Source of the DNA: Paraburkholderia sp. SOS3
GTDB taxonomy: Bacteria; Pseudomonadota; Gammaproteobacteria; Burkholderiales; Burkholderiaceae
Assembly: GCF_001922345.1 (NCBI RefSeq)
Contig: NZ_CP018812.1
Span: 868,001-932,000, forward strand
Reading direction: 5' to 3'
DNA length: 64,000 nucleotides
Position 1 is the stretch's first letter. Each line of letters opens with the position of its first letter. The notes beneath the pieces were generated by a model. That model did not search any database and was not told the DNA's origin. It worked only from the letters and a program-made list of their open reading frames with translations. Below, one piece after another: positions 33,112 to 41,574 of this stretch. Made by a program: the position numbers and the translations under genes.

Positions 33112-36100
33112 TCACTGAAAAGGCGAATCGATTGGCGGCAACGGCGGGAGTGCCGCTGCGGCCAGGGCGCCTGCGTCCTTGCCGACGCTAAAGATGCGCT
33201 CCGGCATTCGAAAGCCGCGCAGCTTGAGCAGCGCGAGCGGTCCCGCGCCGACCTGCGTGCGCATCACGTAGCGCAGCGGCGCCGCATTCGGCTCGTTCCA
33301 CGTCAGTTCGTAACGCGTGCTGTCGAGCGGTTTGATTTGTGCCTGCGCGAGCAGTCGCAGGAAAGCCCAGTCTCCGGTTGCGTCGAACGCCTGACGCAAT
33401 CCCGCGTTGACCATTTCCCACATCAAACCCGCGCGGCCATTCAGGCCGTTGCCGGGCCACGTCAGAGCGGTCCACGATTCCTTCTGGTTGAAGTAGACGA
33501 TCGGCTTGCCGTCGACGCTCAATTCCGTACGCGTCACACTAGCCGTGGGCAGCGCCATGATCTCGAAGTGGTAGCCGGCGTCCCCCTGTGCATAGGCGAG
33601 TGCGCCGAGACCCGATAACTGGCGGATCGCCGCAAGAAACGCGGGATCGAAGCGCAGCGCCTGTGGCGCGAGTTCGTCCGGTCTCCACTGGTCGCCCTGA
33701 CGTTTGAGCATGCCGGCCAGTTCGGTCGTCAGAAAGCGTGAGATCAGTCCGGTGTCGGGGCGCACATAGCGGCCCAGTTCAGCAAACGATGCATCGGCAT
33801 TCGTATCGAAGAACGGATAGCGGCCGTCGAATGAAGTCTTGAACGGCATGGCGATGCTTGTGCGCCATGCCTCGTTCAGACTTGCTGCTGCCGGCTGCAG
33901 GATCGTTTGCCAGGCGGTGTCGAGCGGTCGGGCAAAGAGTGCGTCGCCGAAGCCGGACCACTGCGTGCCGAGGCTCGCGGCGGTCAGCGCTGCATCGTCG
34001 CGCGCCTGGGTGAGTTCGGAAAATTTGCCTTGAAATACCGCCTGCGCGAGCGAACGGGCCATGGCCTGCGCATCGGGACTCGCGGCAATCTGCTGGAGCT
34101 TCAGGCGCATGGTCGTGGTGACGGTCAGGTAGTGTGCGAGGCTCACGCCGCCTGCTGTGATGGGCGCGGCGCCCGGATGGTCGCCGTTGTTCGCGTCTGT
34201 ATTCGCACCGTTGTCTCCCATCAACGCGAGCAACGCGCCGAATGGTCGGTCGAGCGGGTTCGCGCCGGATGTCTGCGGATTGATGCCGTTGCCGATCAGA
34301 CTTTGCGCCTTGCGCACGAGGGTATCGCCAAGCGCCTGCGAAGGGCGGCCCGCTTGCGCCTGATATTGGACAGACTTCATCAACGCGATAAGCGGCGACG
34401 TTTGTGCGTCGGCCAGTCGCGTGAGCTGGTCGATCGCGGCATTGAGGTTCGCGGCTGGTTGCCACTGGATGCTGTTGAGTATGCGTTGCCATGCGATGGT
34501 GTAGTCGGCGAAGTAGCGTGCGGTGAGGCGCTGTTTGAGCGCTTCGCTGGCGCGTTTCTTATCGGTTGCCGATGCAGTTGCTGGAGGCGGCAGCGCGGCT
34601 GCTTGCGTGGATGGTGCCGGTCTGTCGCCGCTCAGCACCCAGTCGCCGATCGTGTGTTGCTCATTGGCCGCTTGCTCGATCGCCTCGGCGATCTTGCCGT
34701 CCCACGCAGCGCGGGTGTAGATGCCGGACACCGTTTGCGCGGTCGAGAAAAGGCCGCGTGCGTCGGCGCCATTCAGCAGGGTGGCAAGCGAGGCATCGGC
34801 ATACTTGCCGTTTGCATCGTCGAGAATCGCGCGATATACGGTGTCGTCGTCGTTTGCGAGGCCGATCTGGTTGATGAGCGTGTTGCGCGACCTGGCGATG
34901 AGCGAATCGCGCGCATGGATGCGCCATTCAGGGTGATCGTTCAAATGCGCGGCGTAGAACCGGGCAAGCTGCTGTGCAAGGTCGTCGCGTTCGCCGGCGG
35001 ACATGCCGGCCGGCAAGGGCCACGACGACACCAACATCTTCGCGAGAAAAGTCGCATCGGTGCGCTGCGGATGCGAGAGCATCAGGTACGCCTTGAGCGT
35101 GTCGTAGCCGTTTTGTCTCGCGCGCTCGGTTTGCAGTGCATCGGCACGCGTGCGGTTCATGTCGTCGAGGCGGGCCTCGAGCGATGCGACGACAGGCTGC
35201 TGCAGGTTGCGTGCGGCGACTGCCGCGTACGGGCGCCACAGCGCTTCGAGCAATGCGTCGTTGCGGCTCAAGCCCGCGCGCAGATACCACGGCGCGCCAT
35301 GTTGCTGTCGATGTTCGAGTGTATCGATCTGCAGTTGCAGTGCCCGTTGCGCGCGCAGCGCGGCAGGTGTGGCGGGCGATGCGTCGAGTGCGGCGTTGGC
35401 TACGGCTTGCGCTTCGCGCGTCAATTGCCGATTGCCGATAAATGAAACCGTCATGGCGATACACGAGGCGATCGATGCGAGCATGACGCTCGCCGCCAAT
35501 GCGTTTGGCCAGTGAAGTCCGACGCGCCGGCCGCTGCGATGACGCAAGCGGCGGCCAATTTCTTGCCATGTGGATTCGAGCGCGAGCGGTTGGGTGCGTG
35601 CCGCGACTGCGGTGCCAGGGTCTACTTCGACTGGTATTGGGACCGAGTGCACGCCGCTATCGAAGACGGGCGCGAATATCACGCCCGCGAGCGGCGCACG
35701 CAACCATCCGGACGAGACGAGCGAGCGCCAGGTTTCCACGATCTTTTCGCGTTGTTCTGTGATGTATTGCGACACCTGAGCGAGATAGAAGAGGTGCTGA
35801 GGCGAACAACATAGCGGGACGCCGGACAGGGCGGTATCGATTTCGAGGTTGGCGAGATCGTTTGAAAGCGCATCTGCGGCGCGCTGCATCGCTTGACGTG
35901 TGCGGGCGTGCACGAATGTGCCGATCGGGTCGTACTGTGTCGGCTGCGTGCCTGTGGCTTTGACCGCATGCAAAAGCGTGATCGGCGCGGCCCAGCCGAG
36001 ATCGGCGGCGATCGTTGCGAGCGTGCGAGGCGTTGTGGCGTCGCGCGGCTCGTCTTTCCCGAGGCGCGTGATGTGTACGAGGACGTCGATGGGACGGCGG

Positions 36101-36660
36101 CGACGAAGCCGTTTGATCTGGCGGCGCCAGTGGGCCGAATCGATGTCGTCGGGCGCTGCGTGAAGGAGCACGGTGCCGGCAATCAGCATGGCGCCTGACT
36201 GTTTGAGACCGGGCGCGACTTCGTCGATCTGTTTGTCGCTGCCGGTGAGCATGAGCCATGAGAGGCGGTAGCGCCAGCGTATGCCGTGGGTGTGGCGCAG
36301 TTCGTCGTGGAGGTGCTGGAGGCGGGGGTCGCGGTTTTGCGCGGCTGTCACCGCCGCCTGCTGCGAACCCCGTTCGCGCTCGGCGCTATAGACCGCGCCA
36401 GCAAGCTTGTACGCGCCTACGCGGGAGACGATCGCATGCAGCAGGAGGATAAAGAGCAGCACGCCGAGTATCCACACGCTGACTGTTTTCTTCAGATCAA
36501 CGGATTCCAAGTTGAGATCAGAACCGCCCACCCACACGATGACTAGCGCGAGCGCACCGAGGAGCGAGGCGAATACCGGCAGCCCCCACGTCGCCAGGGG
36601 GCGCGGCGCCGGAGACGCTTTGGCGATGGTTTCCTGAGTAATCGGAGATTCAGTTTTCAT
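33112..36660 (-). CDS. tssM: TssM/IcmF-like type VI secretion membrane protein, degenerate P-loop
   Basis: A 1182-residue inner-membrane protein of the T6SS membrane-complex family. Two N-terminal helices (residues about 24-43 and 60-80), a cytoplasmic domain, a third helix (about 385-410) and a large periplasmic part follow the TssM plan. The C-terminal block WPGNGLNGRAGLMWEMVNAG and the late beta-rich domain fit the ImcF-related and TssM C-terminal domains. Where the Walker A motif is expected (about residue 138) it reads LTGSDKQID, so nucleotide binding is doubtful. ATG overlaps the previous stop (ATGA at 36657-36660). It is last in an operon otherwise made of vgrG, effectors, immunity and PAAR genes; no other core T6SS gene is present, so it is an orphan accessory copy. 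Confidence 0.85.
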   Translation of the reverse strand: MKTESPITQETIAKASPAPRPLATWGLPVFASLLGALALVIVWVGGSDLNLESVDLKKTVSVWILGVLLFILLLHAIVSRVGAYKLAGAVYSAERERGSQQAAVTAAQNRDPRLQHLHDELRHTHGIRWRYRLSWLMLTGSDKQIDEVAPGLKQSGAMLIAGTVLLHAAPDDIDSAHWRRQIKRLRRRRPIDVLVHITRLGKDEPRDATTPRTLATIAADLGWAAPITLLHAVKATGTQPTQYDPIGTFVHARTRQAMQRAADALSNDLANLEIDTALSGVPLCCSPQHLFYLAQVSQYITEQREKIVETWRSLVSSGWLRAPLAGVIFAPVFDSGVHSVPIPVEVDPGTAVAARTQPLALESTWQEIGRRLRHRSGRRVGLHWPNALAASVMLASIASCIAMTVSFIGNRQLTREAQAVANAALDASPATPAALRAQRALQLQIDTLEHRQQHGAPWYLRAGLSRNDALLEALWRPYAAVAARNLQQPVVASLEARLDDMNRTRADALQTERARQNGYDTLKAYLMLSHPQRTDATFLAKMLVSSWPLPAGMSAGERDDLAQQLARFYAAHLNDHPEWRIHARDSLIARSRNTLINQIGLANDDDTVYRAILDDANGKYADASLATLLNGADARGLFSTAQTVSGIYTRAAWDGKIAEAIEQAANEQHTIGDWVLSGDRPAPSTQAAALPPPATASATDKKRASEALKQRLTARYFADYTIAWQRILNSIQWQPAANLNAAIDQLTRLADAQTSPLIALMKSVQYQAQAGRPSQALGDTLVRKAQSLIGNGINPQTSGANPLDRPFGALLALMGDNGANTDANNGDHPGAAPITAGGVSLAHYLTVTTTMRLKLQQIAASPDAQAMARSLAQAVFQGKFSELTQARDDAALTAASLGTQWSGFGDALFARPLDTAWQTILQPAAASLNEAWRTSIAMPFKTSFDGRYPFFDTNADASFAELGRYVRPDTGLISRFLTTELAGMLKRQGDQWRPDELAPQALRFDPAFLAAIRQLSGLGALAYAQGDAGYHFEIMALPTASVTRTELSVDGKPIVYFNQKESWTALTWPGNGLNGRAGLMWEMVNAGLRQAFDATGDWAFLRLLAQAQIKPLDSTRYELTWNEPNAAPLRYVMRTQVGAGPLALLKLRGFRMPERIFSVGKDAGALAAAALPPLPPIDSPFQ

Positions 36661-37901
36661 GGCGGAGACGAATGAACGCGCACGACGGCAGCCTCGACCG
36701 CTTGCGTTCGGTTGAGAATGATTTGCGGATTGAGGACGCCGTGTTCTATCGCGGTGGCGATCGAGAGCCACGCCGCCGCTGCACCTGTATAGCCGATAGC
36801 GTTGTCGGGGTTGTGCCTGCGCGAATGATTGACCAGCGTGGTTAATCCGGTGCGCCGGCATGCATCTGCGATCAGCACGTGTTCCTGCTCGCCGAAGCCC
36901 GTGATCCATGCATGCTCGATGGCCTGCGGATCGACGTTGCCCCATAGCGCGGTAAGCGCTATGCCTTTAGCGAGGTTATCGTCTGGAACCTCAACGGGTC
37001 GATGAATTGACGCGCACGGCGCAATCTTTTGCGGAAGACAAGTGCCTTGGCTTGCTAGTAGCAGGGACACGCCACCTTCCGCGCTGCCTGGCGGCGCTAT
37101 TTCGTGCAGTTCGATGGCGATAACGAGCAAAGGACGGGGGCTTTTTGCGTCGAGCCATGCGTCGATAAGCATTAAACCGGCGCTTGAACCGACGGCTTTG
37201 CAATCAAGTGTCGGCAAATCGAACGCGCGCATGACAAAGTCGATCTGAGCCAGCGCCGGACCGGTCGACGAGTCGTCCTGCGTGATCAGCCGGATTGCCG
37301 GCGGAGTTCCGTTCGCGATCATGCTGGTGATGGTATCGACAAGCGGCGTCAGCACATGCGCAATCAGCTTTCCCTCGCGCGTGAGCGGAAGCTGCGTCAG
37401 GACGTCGATTGCGGATGGTTCTGGGGTATCGATAGCCTCGTCGTTCTCGGGTAACCGCGTATGCCGCAAGATTGCGCTACCGTCGCGCGTTGGTCGCGAA
37501 GCCAGCAGAGCCGGGCCGGCTATTACGGACTGAGCGAATGTTCCATTTTTCAGAGGGAGGCTATACGCGTAGCCGAGTACGAGCAGCGCGCGTTGGCCTT
37601 CCGCGATCAGTTCCGCGCGGTGGCGCTCGCGGTGGTCGTTATAGAACAACACGTGCAGATGCGCGCTTTCAATGCATGTCCGGTTCCACGCTACTAGCGC
37701 GATATATGCGGCGTTGGGGAGGCCGGTCAACAGTGACCAGAACAATAGTCCTTGTGCTGGTACGTTTCGAGGCCAAAACAGAATGACGGCGCCGCCGATC
37801 AGCAATGCGCACGCGATCCATACGATCGACCAAAGGCGAATTTGCAGACCCGCGCGCGGATACTGCTTTGGCGGACCAATCTGATTGAGATCAACTGGCA
37901 C
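36657..37901 (-). CDS. T6SS-associated two-helix membrane protein of unknown function
   Basis: A 414-residue protein with two N-terminal membrane helices (residues about 25-45 and 52-72) followed by a large soluble domain. I do not recognise a family. Notable segments are VLFYNDHRERHRAELIAEGQRALLVLGYAYSLPL (split by several prolines later) and a C-terminal INHSRRHNPDNAIGYTGAAAAW-like block. It sits between PAAR and tssM, and its stop overlaps the tssM start, so it is probably made in fixed ratio with TssM. A role as a loading or membrane partner for the island's effectors is plausible but unproven. Confidence 0.8.
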   Translation of the reverse strand: MPVDLNQIGPPKQYPRAGLQIRLWSIVWIACALLIGGAVILFWPRNVPAQGLLFWSLLTGLPNAAYIALVAWNRTCIESAHLHVLFYNDHRERHRAELIAEGQRALLVLGYAYSLPLKNGTFAQSVIAGPALLASRPTRDGSAILRHTRLPENDEAIDTPEPSAIDVLTQLPLTREGKLIAHVLTPLVDTITSMIANGTPPAIRLITQDDSSTGPALAQIDFVMRAFDLPTLDCKAVGSSAGLMLIDAWLDAKSPRPLLVIAIELHEIAPPGSAEGGVSLLLASQGTCLPQKIAPCASIHRPVEVPDDNLAKGIALTALWGNVDPQAIEHAWITGFGEQEHVLIADACRRTGLTTLVNHSRRHNPDNAIGYTGAAAAWLSIATAIEHGVLNPQIILNRTQAVEAAVVRVHSSPP

Positions 37902-37910
37902 CGCGTTCGC

Positions 37911-38201
37911 CTATGTTCCGGAAAATGAGGAGGTCTGCGACGGGATTAAAACCGGGTGCGGCCGGCATTCGCATAGGCAGAGGTCGTCGGCGAGCGCGGG
38001 CCGTTTTCCACCATCACCGAACTCGACGTGGCGTAAGCCAGCGCATCCGATCGTGCCGTATGTACCGCACTGCGGACACCAGACCGGGTCGCCCTCATAA
38101 GCGGCGATTCTTCCGTCGAGCATGTCGTTGCGAATGGGCGTGGCGACCTGGCCGCCTGCACTGGTTCGGTCTTCGTTGCGAATATAGGGGCGACGAGTCA
38201 T
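37911..38201 (-). CDS. PAAR-domain spike protein
   Basis: A 96-residue protein matching the small PAAR-type proteins common in Burkholderia VgrG islands. After a polar start it has GDPVWCPQCGTYGTI near residue 37 and GKRPALADDLCLCECRPHP near residue 65. The Cys and His residues are the likely zinc ligands at the cone tip. PAAR proteins sharpen the VgrG spike and can carry effectors. It is 9 bp from the next gene and 32 bp from immunity gene 1. Confidence 0.85.
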   Translation of the reverse strand: MTRRPYIRNEDRTSAGGQVATPIRNDMLDGRIAAYEGDPVWCPQCGTYGTIGCAGLRHVEFGDGGKRPALADDLCLCECRPHPVLIPSQTSSFSGT

Positions 38202-38233
38202 CGATTTTTCATCAAACAGAAAATGGGCCGTTG

Positions 38234-39478
38234 TTAGAACGAGCGCTTCTTGAGCGTGTAGGCGTAGAGCCCGTATTGGGTATTGGTTTGCGGGTCAAAT
38301 GAACTGCCCTGGACGATGCCGTCATCGATGTCGTCCCAGGACTTCCCGTGATCGCGGCTGTAGAAGGTGAGGTCGTGCGGTGCGCCGTCGCGCGTTGCGT
38401 CGGTGGCGTAGACGAGCATCACGCCGTGCTTGCCGACACCCATTCCGTCGAGCGAGTAGCGCTGATCGAATGTATGCAACTGCTCGACCTTCGATTGCGC
38501 ATGGCTCGACCATGTCGAGAGTGCGCCGGTACGGCGGGCGTTATCGTTGCGATCGTCCCGGTTCCGGGGCGGTCCCAGCGTCGAGAGCGCGTGGACCGAG
38601 TAGGTGTAGCCGGGTGGCTCATTGGACGATGCAAGCTGAACGACGACCTGGTCGGGCAGTACGACATCCTGTTCGAACCGGGTTGCGTCCCAGCGCAGCC
38701 GGTAGACCACGCTGGATTGCCGGATCCTGCCGAGCATCGGCACGTAATAGGCGACACGCAGCACGCCGTCGGGACCGAGGTCGCTCGAGCTGAAGGCCCT
38801 GCGCGGTTCGCGCGGATCGGTCGCCATCGGTGGAAGCGCAATCTCGTGCCAAGACCGACCGCCGTCCATCGTGCGCCAGACGCGTGGGCCCCAGCCTATC
38901 GCATAGCCGCGTTGCGAGTCGAGAAAGTGCAGGCGATTGACGTTGTGGTCGTCTGGCCAGTCCAGTTGCGCCCACGTCTTGCCGCCGTCAACGGAACGCC
39001 AAAGCCTCGCGACATGCGGCGATAGCCCGCTATCGGGTACGGGAATCCTGTAATCCATCCAGTCGGTGGCGATGTAGATGGTATTCCAGTCCTTCGAATA
39101 CCACCACGCGGCGTTTTGGGCAGGCTCCCGGAAGTGACGTGTCATCCCTCTCTCCAAGGTCCCGCGAAGCAAACTTACCGTCGAACGGTTCAGTCTTTCG
39201 GCTGAATTGTCCATCCACGGCTCAGCGTGCTCGGCAACGTCCGGATTCTTCCATTCGGATGCGGGTTTAAATGGCGCTTCCGGACCGACGATCTTCAAAG
39301 TCATTGTTTCACTGCTACGCAGCTGGAACGCTCCTCCGCCGTATGGCTTGTCACCCTTCAAGAAATTTGTAGAAATCGTTTCCCAACTCGGTACTGTCAT
39401 TCTTTGATATCCGTAAGTCAGGGCAGCCACTAAAGCCAGGCCGCCAACAAATAGCATTGTTCGTCGCGATATATGCAT
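38234..39478 (-). CDS. Immunity protein 1: membrane-anchored Asp-box (BNR-like) beta-propeller, Tli3-like
   Basis: A 414-residue protein with an N-terminal membrane anchor (LFVGGLALVAALTYGY, residues 9-24) and a periplasmic part. Three Asp-box motifs are visible: SVDGGKTW (about residue 162), TMDGGRSW (about 207) and SRDHGKSW (about 377). These point to a beta-propeller, and the layout recalls annotated T6SS immunity proteins of the Tli3 type, a tentative match. It begins 1 bp after the stop of effector 1. Residues 139-414 are identical to immunity protein 2 except two substitutions, while residues 1-138 have diverged strongly, suggesting that the N-terminal part sets which toxin is neutralised. 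Periplasmic placement implies a cell-envelope target. Confidence 0.72.
   Translation of the reverse strand: MHISRRTMLFVGGLALVAALTYGYQRMTVPSWETISTNFLKGDKPYGGGAFQLRSSETMTLKIVGPEAPFKPASEWKNPDVAEHAEPWMDNSAERLNRSTVSLLRGTLERGMTRHFREPAQNAAWWYSKDWNTIYIATDWMDYRIPVPDSGLSPHVARLWRSVDGGKTWAQLDWPDDHNVNRLHFLDSQRGYAIGWGPRVWRTMDGGRSWHEIALPPMATDPREPRRAFSSSDLGPDGVLRVAYYVPMLGRIRQSSVVYRLRWDATRFEQDVVLPDQVVVQLASSNEPPGYTYSVHALSTLGPPRNRDDRNDNARRTGALSTWSSHAQSKVEQLHTFDQRYSLDGMGVGKHGVMLVYATDATRDGAPHDLTFYSRDHGKSWDDIDDGIVQGSSFDPQTNTQYGLYAYTLKKRSF
38236..39062. repeat. Long direct repeat R1, copy a (3' part of immunity gene 1)
   Basis: 827 bp repeated at 40331-41157 (offset 2095). By eye only two positions differ: 38440 C versus 40535 T, and 38949 T versus 41044 C. 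Both change an amino acid (Gly/Ser and Asp/Gly). Identity ends abruptly at 39062. Confidence 0.93.
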
Positions 39479-39479
39479 G

Positions 39480-40313
39480 TTACTTTTCCACTAGCAGGCT
39501 AAGCGCCTCGACTACCCAGTCCTTTGCGACGACATATCCGCTTTCGACAGCTTGTCCCCAGGTGCGTGTATCGCGCCACTCTTCGATACTCGGCTGTCCC
39601 GCAATTCTGATCAGATCCGACAGCGGGAGATCTGACAGCCCTGCATCCAGGTATGCGAGCGGGTGTGTCGCGAAGGCAAAAGTTTTGAAGTTGTCGTCAT
39701 TCAGTTCAAGTTCGCGCTGTTTAACATTCGCGAACGCGAAGCTGCCGTTGCCGGGCTTCCGACTGGCCATCGAAATTCCATCGCCGCGCATGTTCTGGCT
39801 GAGCCCGTCTTCCATGTTTTCCTGCAGTTTCTTTCGTGCCATAGCAAGCCATGCCTTTCCACGGTCACTTAACATCGGTTTGAGTCTCTCGCCATAGTTG
39901 GAGCAGTAGTAATAGCCATAGCTAAGGTAGTACGAAGGTGGCTTGTGTCCACAACCGATGTGACGCAGCATGAAACTGCTATGACGTGACCAGTCGGAGT
40001 CTGTACATTCAGGTGAAACAAGTCGATCGCGCTTACCCAGTAGCTTCGCGACAACAGGCTCTTCGGACCATGAATTGAAGTTTCTAGCCCAGTCGACGAG
40101 CTCGTTGAAACTTGGTAACTTTTCTACCGTTTCCTTGTACGCGCAGTGCAACGGCCTGTAGTAGTACTCGCACTGTCCGATGATCGAACCGGCAGCGGGC
40201 GGCACGTTCAGATCGCACACCGTCCTCGTGGCTTCAGCGCGTTGCGTGTAGCCCGATGGCGTCATGTACGAGTGGAAGACCCCGTTTAACTTCGGATTGT
40301 CGTTATCAGTCAT
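39480..40313 (-). CDS. Candidate T6SS effector 1 (uncharacterised Cys/His-rich family)
   Basis: A 277-residue protein without a signal peptide or membrane helix. Residues 1-59 are identical to effector 2 and may be the VgrG/PAAR-docking part. The shared core, residues about 103-150, contains TDSDWSRHS, RHIGCGHKPPSYY and YGYYYCSNYG; the invariant Asp, His, Cys and Tyr residues look catalytic or metal-binding. A second shared block is THPLAYLDAGL near residue 222. I cannot assign a known enzyme family. Evidence for an effector is context: it follows vgrG and immunity gene 2 and precedes a membrane-anchored immunity gene by 1 bp. Against effector 2 the body aligns but has many substitutions. Confidence 0.68.
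   Translation of the reverse strand: MTDNDNPKLNGVFHSYMTPSGYTQRAEATRTVCDLNVPPAAGSIIGQCEYYYRPLHCAYKETVEKLPSFNELVDWARNFNSWSEEPVVAKLLGKRDRLVSPECTDSDWSRHSSFMLRHIGCGHKPPSYYLSYGYYYCSNYGERLKPMLSDRGKAWLAMARKKLQENMEDGLSQNMRGDGISMASRKPGNGSFAFANVKQRELELNDDNFKTFAFATHPLAYLDAGLSDLPLSDLIRIAGQPSIEEWRDTRTWGQAVESGYVVAKDWVVEALSLLVEK
40138..40313. repeat. Direct repeat R2, copy a (5' end of effector gene 1)
   Basis: 176 bp identical at every position to 42311-42486 (offset 2173). It covers the first 59 codons of the effector gene and stops at the start codon on one side and after the LHCAY codons on the other. Confidence 0.93.
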
Positions 40314-40328
40314 GTTATTGCCTGAGAA

Positions 40329-41573
40329 TCAGAACGAGCGCTTCTTGAGCGTGTAGGCGTAGAGCCCGTATTGGGTATTGGTTTGCGGGTCAAATGAACT
40401 GCCCTGGACGATGCCGTCATCGATGTCGTCCCAGGACTTCCCGTGATCGCGGCTGTAGAAGGTGAGGTCGTGCGGTGCGCCGTCGCGCGTTGCGTCGGTG
40501 GCGTAGACGAGCATCACGCCGTGCTTGCCGACACTCATTCCGTCGAGCGAGTAGCGCTGATCGAATGTATGCAACTGCTCGACCTTCGATTGCGCATGGC
40601 TCGACCATGTCGAGAGTGCGCCGGTACGGCGGGCGTTATCGTTGCGATCGTCCCGGTTCCGGGGCGGTCCCAGCGTCGAGAGCGCGTGGACCGAGTAGGT
40701 GTAGCCGGGTGGCTCATTGGACGATGCAAGCTGAACGACGACCTGGTCGGGCAGTACGACATCCTGTTCGAACCGGGTTGCGTCCCAGCGCAGCCGGTAG
40801 ACCACGCTGGATTGCCGGATCCTGCCGAGCATCGGCACGTAATAGGCGACACGCAGCACGCCGTCGGGACCGAGGTCGCTCGAGCTGAAGGCCCTGCGCG
40901 GTTCGCGCGGATCGGTCGCCATCGGTGGAAGCGCAATCTCGTGCCAAGACCGACCGCCGTCCATCGTGCGCCAGACGCGTGGGCCCCAGCCTATCGCATA
41001 GCCGCGTTGCGAGTCGAGAAAGTGCAGGCGATTGACGTTGTGGCCGTCTGGCCAGTCCAGTTGCGCCCACGTCTTGCCGCCGTCAACGGAACGCCAAAGC
41101 CTCGCGACATGCGGCGATAGCCCGCTATCGGGTACGGGAATCCTGTAATCCATCCAGCCAGTGGCGACATAGATGGTGTTCCAGTCCTTCGAGTACCACC
41201 ACGCGGCGTCCTGCGCGGGCTGCTGGAAGAAGCGTGTCATCTCACCGTCGAACATACCTCGCAGAAAACTCACCGTACGGCGATTCAATGTCTCGCTCGC
41301 GTTGTTCATCCACGGCTCTGTGGGTTCAGCTACATCGGGGTTCTGGCGTTCATTTATCGGTTTGAACGTGATCACCGGGCCAGCGAGCTTGAGCGTCATC
41401 ACTTCATTTCCATGAAGCAGGAAAGCACCGCCTCCGTAGGGCTTTTCTGATTTCATGAACGTGGTCGATATGGTTTGCCAGCCCGGTGGTGTCATTACTC
41501 GATATCCATGCGTTACGACAGCCAGCAGCGCGAGGCCGCCGACAACAATTTGCCAACGTTTGAGTCGAATCAT
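40329..41573 (-). CDS. Immunity protein 2: membrane-anchored Asp-box (BNR-like) beta-propeller, Tli3-like
   Basis: A 414-residue paralogue of immunity protein 1 with the same anchor-plus-propeller plan (anchor WQIVVGGLALLAVVTHGY, residues 7-24). The three Asp boxes are shared. Residues 139-414 differ from immunity 1 at only two positions. The N-terminal third is clearly different, for instance VITFKPINERQNPDV against APFKPASEWKNPDV. It begins 1 bp after the stop of effector 2 and ends 15 bp before effector 1, the expected order of two toxin-antitoxin-like pairs in one operon. Confidence 0.72.
   Translation of the reverse strand: MIRLKRWQIVVGGLALLAVVTHGYRVMTPPGWQTISTTFMKSEKPYGGGAFLLHGNEVMTLKLAGPVITFKPINERQNPDVAEPTEPWMNNASETLNRRTVSFLRGMFDGEMTRFFQQPAQDAAWWYSKDWNTIYVATGWMDYRIPVPDSGLSPHVARLWRSVDGGKTWAQLDWPDGHNVNRLHFLDSQRGYAIGWGPRVWRTMDGGRSWHEIALPPMATDPREPRRAFSSSDLGPDGVLRVAYYVPMLGRIRQSSVVYRLRWDATRFEQDVVLPDQVVVQLASSNEPPGYTYSVHALSTLGPPRNRDDRNDNARRTGALSTWSSHAQSKVEQLHTFDQRYSLDGMSVGKHGVMLVYATDATRDGAPHDLTFYSRDHGKSWDDIDDGIVQGSSFDPQTNTQYGLYAYTLKKRSF
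40331..41157. repeat. Long direct repeat R1, copy b (3' part of immunity gene 2)
   Basis: Partner of 38236-39062: 825 of 827 bases match. At 41158 the two copies diverge sharply. Confidence 0.93.
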
Positions 41574-41574
41574 G

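Noticed and set aside
33907..35445. 512-codon plus-strand frame inside tssM
   Set aside because: Antisense shadow of a protein with TssM architecture.
39480..40313. Assigning effector 1 to a known amidase or lipase class
   Set aside because: The His/Cys core invites it, but no GxSxG or complete Tae-type motif is visible; left unassigned.
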